Positions 60,506 to 64,000 of a stretch of DNA of 64,000 nucleotides are shown in pieces (position 1 is the stretch's first letter; every line of letters starts with the position of its first letter). A program made the translations under genes and the position numbers. A model generated the notes under the pieces. The model was not told the origin of the DNA. It saw nothing but the letters and a program-made list of their open reading frames with translations, and searched no databases. Origin of the DNA: Siphonodentalium dalli (lineage: Eukaryota > Mollusca > Scaphopoda > Gadilida > Siphonodentaliidae); NCBI GenBank assembly GCA_032622095.1, contig CP136062.1, positions 141,938,351 through 142,002,350 of the forward strand. Direction: 5' to 3'.

Positions 60506-63500
60506 GACCACCAAAAACTCCGCATACCACGACGTACATAATTATGTTATTCCTATTTTTTCCGAAGATCAAAATAAACTCATAAACCACCATATTACTT
60601 TAATTTAGTTACGCATTACATGTTCGTGATATCTGTACACAAGCACCGTATGGCTGATTAAATGTTGAGGATTTAAATCAAAATACAGCTATATACGACG
60701 TAAAGTACTATCATTATTACTACCGCATATCAATATAAGTGGATTTCATAGTCTTATTTATTTTTATGACACCCCGTGTCAGATAAGACACAAAAGATCT
60801 GATCGAAAGTTCGACTACATAATTTGGGGAAGATGTTTATCAGATATAATGTAGTTTTTATATTGGATGGGAGTAGAGGTATGTTTATCGATGAGATTAT
60901 GTAGATTACTTCTATTTTTGTGCCCATGCATTCCACATGATTATCAAATGTCATATATCTCCAGTGTGGGCCAGACCTTCGTGCGCCAACTGTGCCCTCC
61001 CTCGTCTGTTGGGCTCTTTATAATAAAGAATATACGTAATGGCAATGTTCAAGTCTCAAAGACACATGATGCTTTGCGCTCCAACATACACCTAATAATA
61101 TTTATTCGCTTTTGAATTCATTCCGGTATCGAAATACGTCGATAAATACTACCTTCTTTTCACGAGAAATTAAAACAGGTTTAATAAAATTTGCCTTGCA
61201 GCAAGGGATGGGGTAATTGTATTCTGTAATAATTACAAATAAAGGGCTCATTTTAACGAAATAAGCCCATATTGGCTTTATTTAATCCACCTTTTTGACT
61301 TATCAGATTCGACACGACTTAACAGATTCACGGTCTTTATAATGTGTTTTCACATCGGCCCGCGCCATAAAACGGAAATCCACTATGGGCTTATTTCAGA
61401 ACCAAATAAGTCAAATATGATCCTATGTAAATATATAGGTCCATTATGAACCTATTTGCTGGAGGATAATGTTGCCTTATGAGTCATGACCCTAATGTAA
61501 CACGTGTCTTGCTTCATATTTAATTTTATGACGATGTATTTTCTAAATATAGCGCGATGCTTTGCAAACTATTTTGTTAATTTTTCAATGACAAAATGAT
61601 TTTTGTTGTTCTATGGAACCAGCGAAAACGAAACGACCTAACAATTTAATAAAACAACAAAACACGTACATGTATTTTCAGCACTCACGAAGTTGTTCGG
61701 AAATCTTCCGCGTATGTATCTTTTGAGTTACCTCTTATTACGCGCGCTCCGCGTGTATACTGGTGTAGAGATTCTTGTTTCACCTGGGCGCATGGTGTTT
61801 TATTTATAGAATGGGAATTTTTGGGAGGATTAAAAGTCGAACTGCGACCGGAGGCTGAGTCCGGTAAAAGGTGTAGTTAGAATTTCAATTTCGTTTATTG
61901 TCGTTAACATTATGTCAATTATGTTGCTTTTTGGTTTGTGATAAGCTATGCCAATTACAAATACAAGAAATGAAAAAGATAATTTGTAAGTCTTATATTT
62001 CAACTTGTATAGACATGTTTCGTTCTGCAGCCCAATGGCGGTTGTGGTCGGAGACGGCCGAGTCGGCCGCCGGTTCGTTAATTAAGTGCTGGTTGTTATT
62101 GTTATTTTAACGGACTTCTGAGTTGGTCATTCGCGAAACCAGTATATTTTATATTCTATAATTACAAATATGGGTATATAATATATGATCTTGAGCGCGT
62201 TACCATTTCTGACATTGGTTTTCTGGTCAATTATGTATGCATAATGTTGGGGTTCGAAGCAGCCATGTCGTATAATGGCTTCTCAACGCCACATCGTCGC
62301 CCGCAGGACAGTTTCTTCGTGACGCCAAAATGATAGTTAATTTTGGGGCAACCCTTGTCCTTCTCATATATGCAAAATGTGTTTTTGTTTTGTTTTGTTT
62401 TTGAGTATTTTTATAGATTGATCATGTGTTATTTCATACCTACTTTTGGTGAGGACCATCTCTGCAAAAGTCCCACACCATACATGCATTATATGATGAG
62501 AAATACAATGTCTTGCTCGGCTAGATCGAGGTCGAAAACCAGTTCGGTCGCCTATTTTGTGCGGAGTTTATGCACTACCAATAATTGGTCAAGTGTCGTA
62601 TATGAATTGTAAGCTCGTTTGCCCCACATGTATATATTAAATTGAACAAATATCAACTGATTCTATTTTATTTGGTTTGTTTTTACATTTTGTTTTAATT
62701 GGTTTGTTTTCGTGAATTCGGAGCTCGTTACCAAGGTACCTGTGACTTGAGAAAATACCAACTTACTGCATGCGCATAGTTGGTGTATATGCGGTTACTC
62801 GGCATTTTCTTGATTGAGTTCGAAAACCAACTCAAGCAGGCAATTTGTTTGCGGATTTACATGTTATAACATGAGTTATTGTGGTTGGTTGAGCTGGGAC
62901 CTATGTCATATCTCGTTGCTAGGCGATTCGGTTGAACATAAAGTCCAACCCGACAGTGGGACACCGTGTTACGGTCAGCAAACACAATACCCCATGTACC
63001 TCACAGTACCTCACATGTTACAACCCCCACGGAAATAGGAACTTGTCCATGGAGTACCGTGGCTCTGTGAACGTTCCCACTGAACTTAAATGACCAGTTG
63101 CTGTTAATAGAGGTCGGTCCACCCTGACGTCATGCGCGATGCCGAGATGAATTGTTAGTTTGCATCCCAAACGGCCAGAAACTGCCTGGTTATTATAGGG
63201 AACGTGCTAATGCCTAATGAGATATGGGGAATTTTTGTCTAAATAATAATAATGATCGGTATCGCGTGACATCAGATCATTCTACAGGAGGTTATGAATG
63301 ACAATGAAGAAGAATTGGCTCGGCTTCCACTGGCGTTGGCCACATTACGACTATATACTACCTCACGGGGATATGTGAAGTGTTTATTTGATCACAGGGA
63401 AACGCGGAACGTGGCTTATAGGAACTTGAACCGATCATCTATAAAGCGGTCACATATATTTTCGATTATGACGAAAATTCCTACAGTTGTTCGATCCTCT

Positions 63501-63764
63501 CAATATAAGTAACATACATTTTTATATACATGGCAGTAGATGATAGTCCGATAATGAGCAGCCCTTGATTACTTCATGGATATATATCCAAGCGGCTTTG
63601 ATACAGTCTGTTAGTGTCCAGCCGTCATTCTGGAGCGTATGTCAGACCATCCACATTGCATATGAACATATAAAAAGTTCCTCTTCTTTTCGAGGATATT
63701 TTCACATACGGTAAGCAGAAGAGGGAGAATTTGGTCATGTTCAAATATCAGAAACTCCGTTATC
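60506..63764. other. No recognised gene
   Basis: AATTTCAATTTCGTTTATTG at about 61881-61900 resembles a minus-strand LINE 3' tail, as at 63773. The words GAAAACCA.CTC and TTTGTGCGGA / TTTGCGGATT recur at 62530-62570 and 62820-62860, a weak duplication. The 72-codon frame 63294-63512 has no known domain. Confidence 0.45.
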
Positions 63765-63765
63765 C

Positions 63766-63815
63766 GACTTAATTCAATTCAATTGTTTATTATCGTCAAC
63801 CAAAGAGTACATTGG
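63766..63815 (-). mobile_element. LINE 3' tail (minus strand)
   Basis: On the minus strand the sequence ends GACGATAATAAACAATTGAA followed by TTGAATTAAG, an A/T terminal repeat like that at 14617. This is only the terminus and cannot be tied to a specific element. Confidence 0.35.
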
Positions 63816-63844
63816 TATAAAGATAAGACTGCACTATATCCATC

Positions 63845-64000
63845 TAAGTTACCACACCTATTGTTTCTAAACAAACTATGTGTGCTTGCGGTGAATTAGA
63901 GGATATCGAACATTATTTATTCGACATGTGGTTAAAGATACGGGCGGCGTTGGCGGTGGGTATGCTGTTAAAATATTCACCTCCGTCAAAAACCGCCACA
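63845..64000 (+). pseudogene. Probable LINE ORF2 C-terminal fragment, cut by the window end
   Basis: After a stop near 63846 a plus-strand frame reads VSKQTMCACGELEDIEHYLF then DMWLKIRAALAVG. C-x-CG-x4-D-x-E-HYLF resembles the zinc knuckle after the RT in LINE ORF2, although the final cysteine is not in place. It runs to the end of the window. It may instead be chance, given its short length. Confidence 0.35.

Overview
The window is eukaryotic, almost certainly animal DNA. The only convincing host coding sequence is a first coding exon that ends at a GT splice donor. The rest is a gene-poor, AT-leaning landscape of decayed retrotransposons (Jockey/CR1-type LINEs, a BEL/Pao LTR element), tRNA-derived SINE fragments, many short inverted-repeat DNA elements and tandem repeats. 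The element mix and the exon's similarity to invertebrate GPR158-like receptors suggest a lophotrochozoan, perhaps a mollusc. That placement is inference. Nothing looks prokaryotic.

Layout. 1-6.6 kb: a cluster of non-autonomous DNA elements whose ends and target duplications can be read: hAT-like 1781-2342, TTAA-type 2996-3644, Tc1/mariner-like 4938-5421 and a TA-type palindrome 5802-6117. 6.6-14.6 kb: an unidentified Q/K-rich ORF, a 454-bp element with two perfect hairpins (9646-10099) and SINE pieces. 14.6-22 kb: a minus-strand LINE 3' end, several small duplications and a large inverted repeat pair (17.4 and 21.7 kb), the right copy of which abuts an LTR-like fragment. 22-33 kb: a near-perfect foldback (23823-24267), a TTAA element (25745-26133), a SINE and an in-frame 33-bp minisatellite. 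33.4-34.05 kb: the minus-strand GPR158-like exon. 35.4-37.1 kb: a diverged tandem array. 38.6-43.5 kb: a broken LINE RT followed by a broken BEL/Pao element, itself interrupted by a TTAA element and a 22-bp minisatellite. 44.2-49.8 kb: a 5.6-kb segment bounded by inverted repeats of about 500 bp, holding a LINE 3' end, a C2H2 zinc-finger remnant and a hairpin. 50.9-51.7 kb: a Harbinger-like element. 53.1-54.7 kb: a triplicated segment. 58.6-59.3 kb: a LINE ORF1 remnant followed by a TTAA element. The window ends inside another probable LINE remnant.

The most distinctive signal is a 69-bp hairpin module (33-bp arms, ATA loop). It recurs, singly or as an inverted pair, inside short elements with four different sets of terminal inverted repeats. 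One copy (40958-41349) sits in the BEL/Pao reverse transcriptase region with an exact TTAA duplication, which confirms its boundaries. Apart from the exon, I see no operon-like or pathway relationship between coding sequences.
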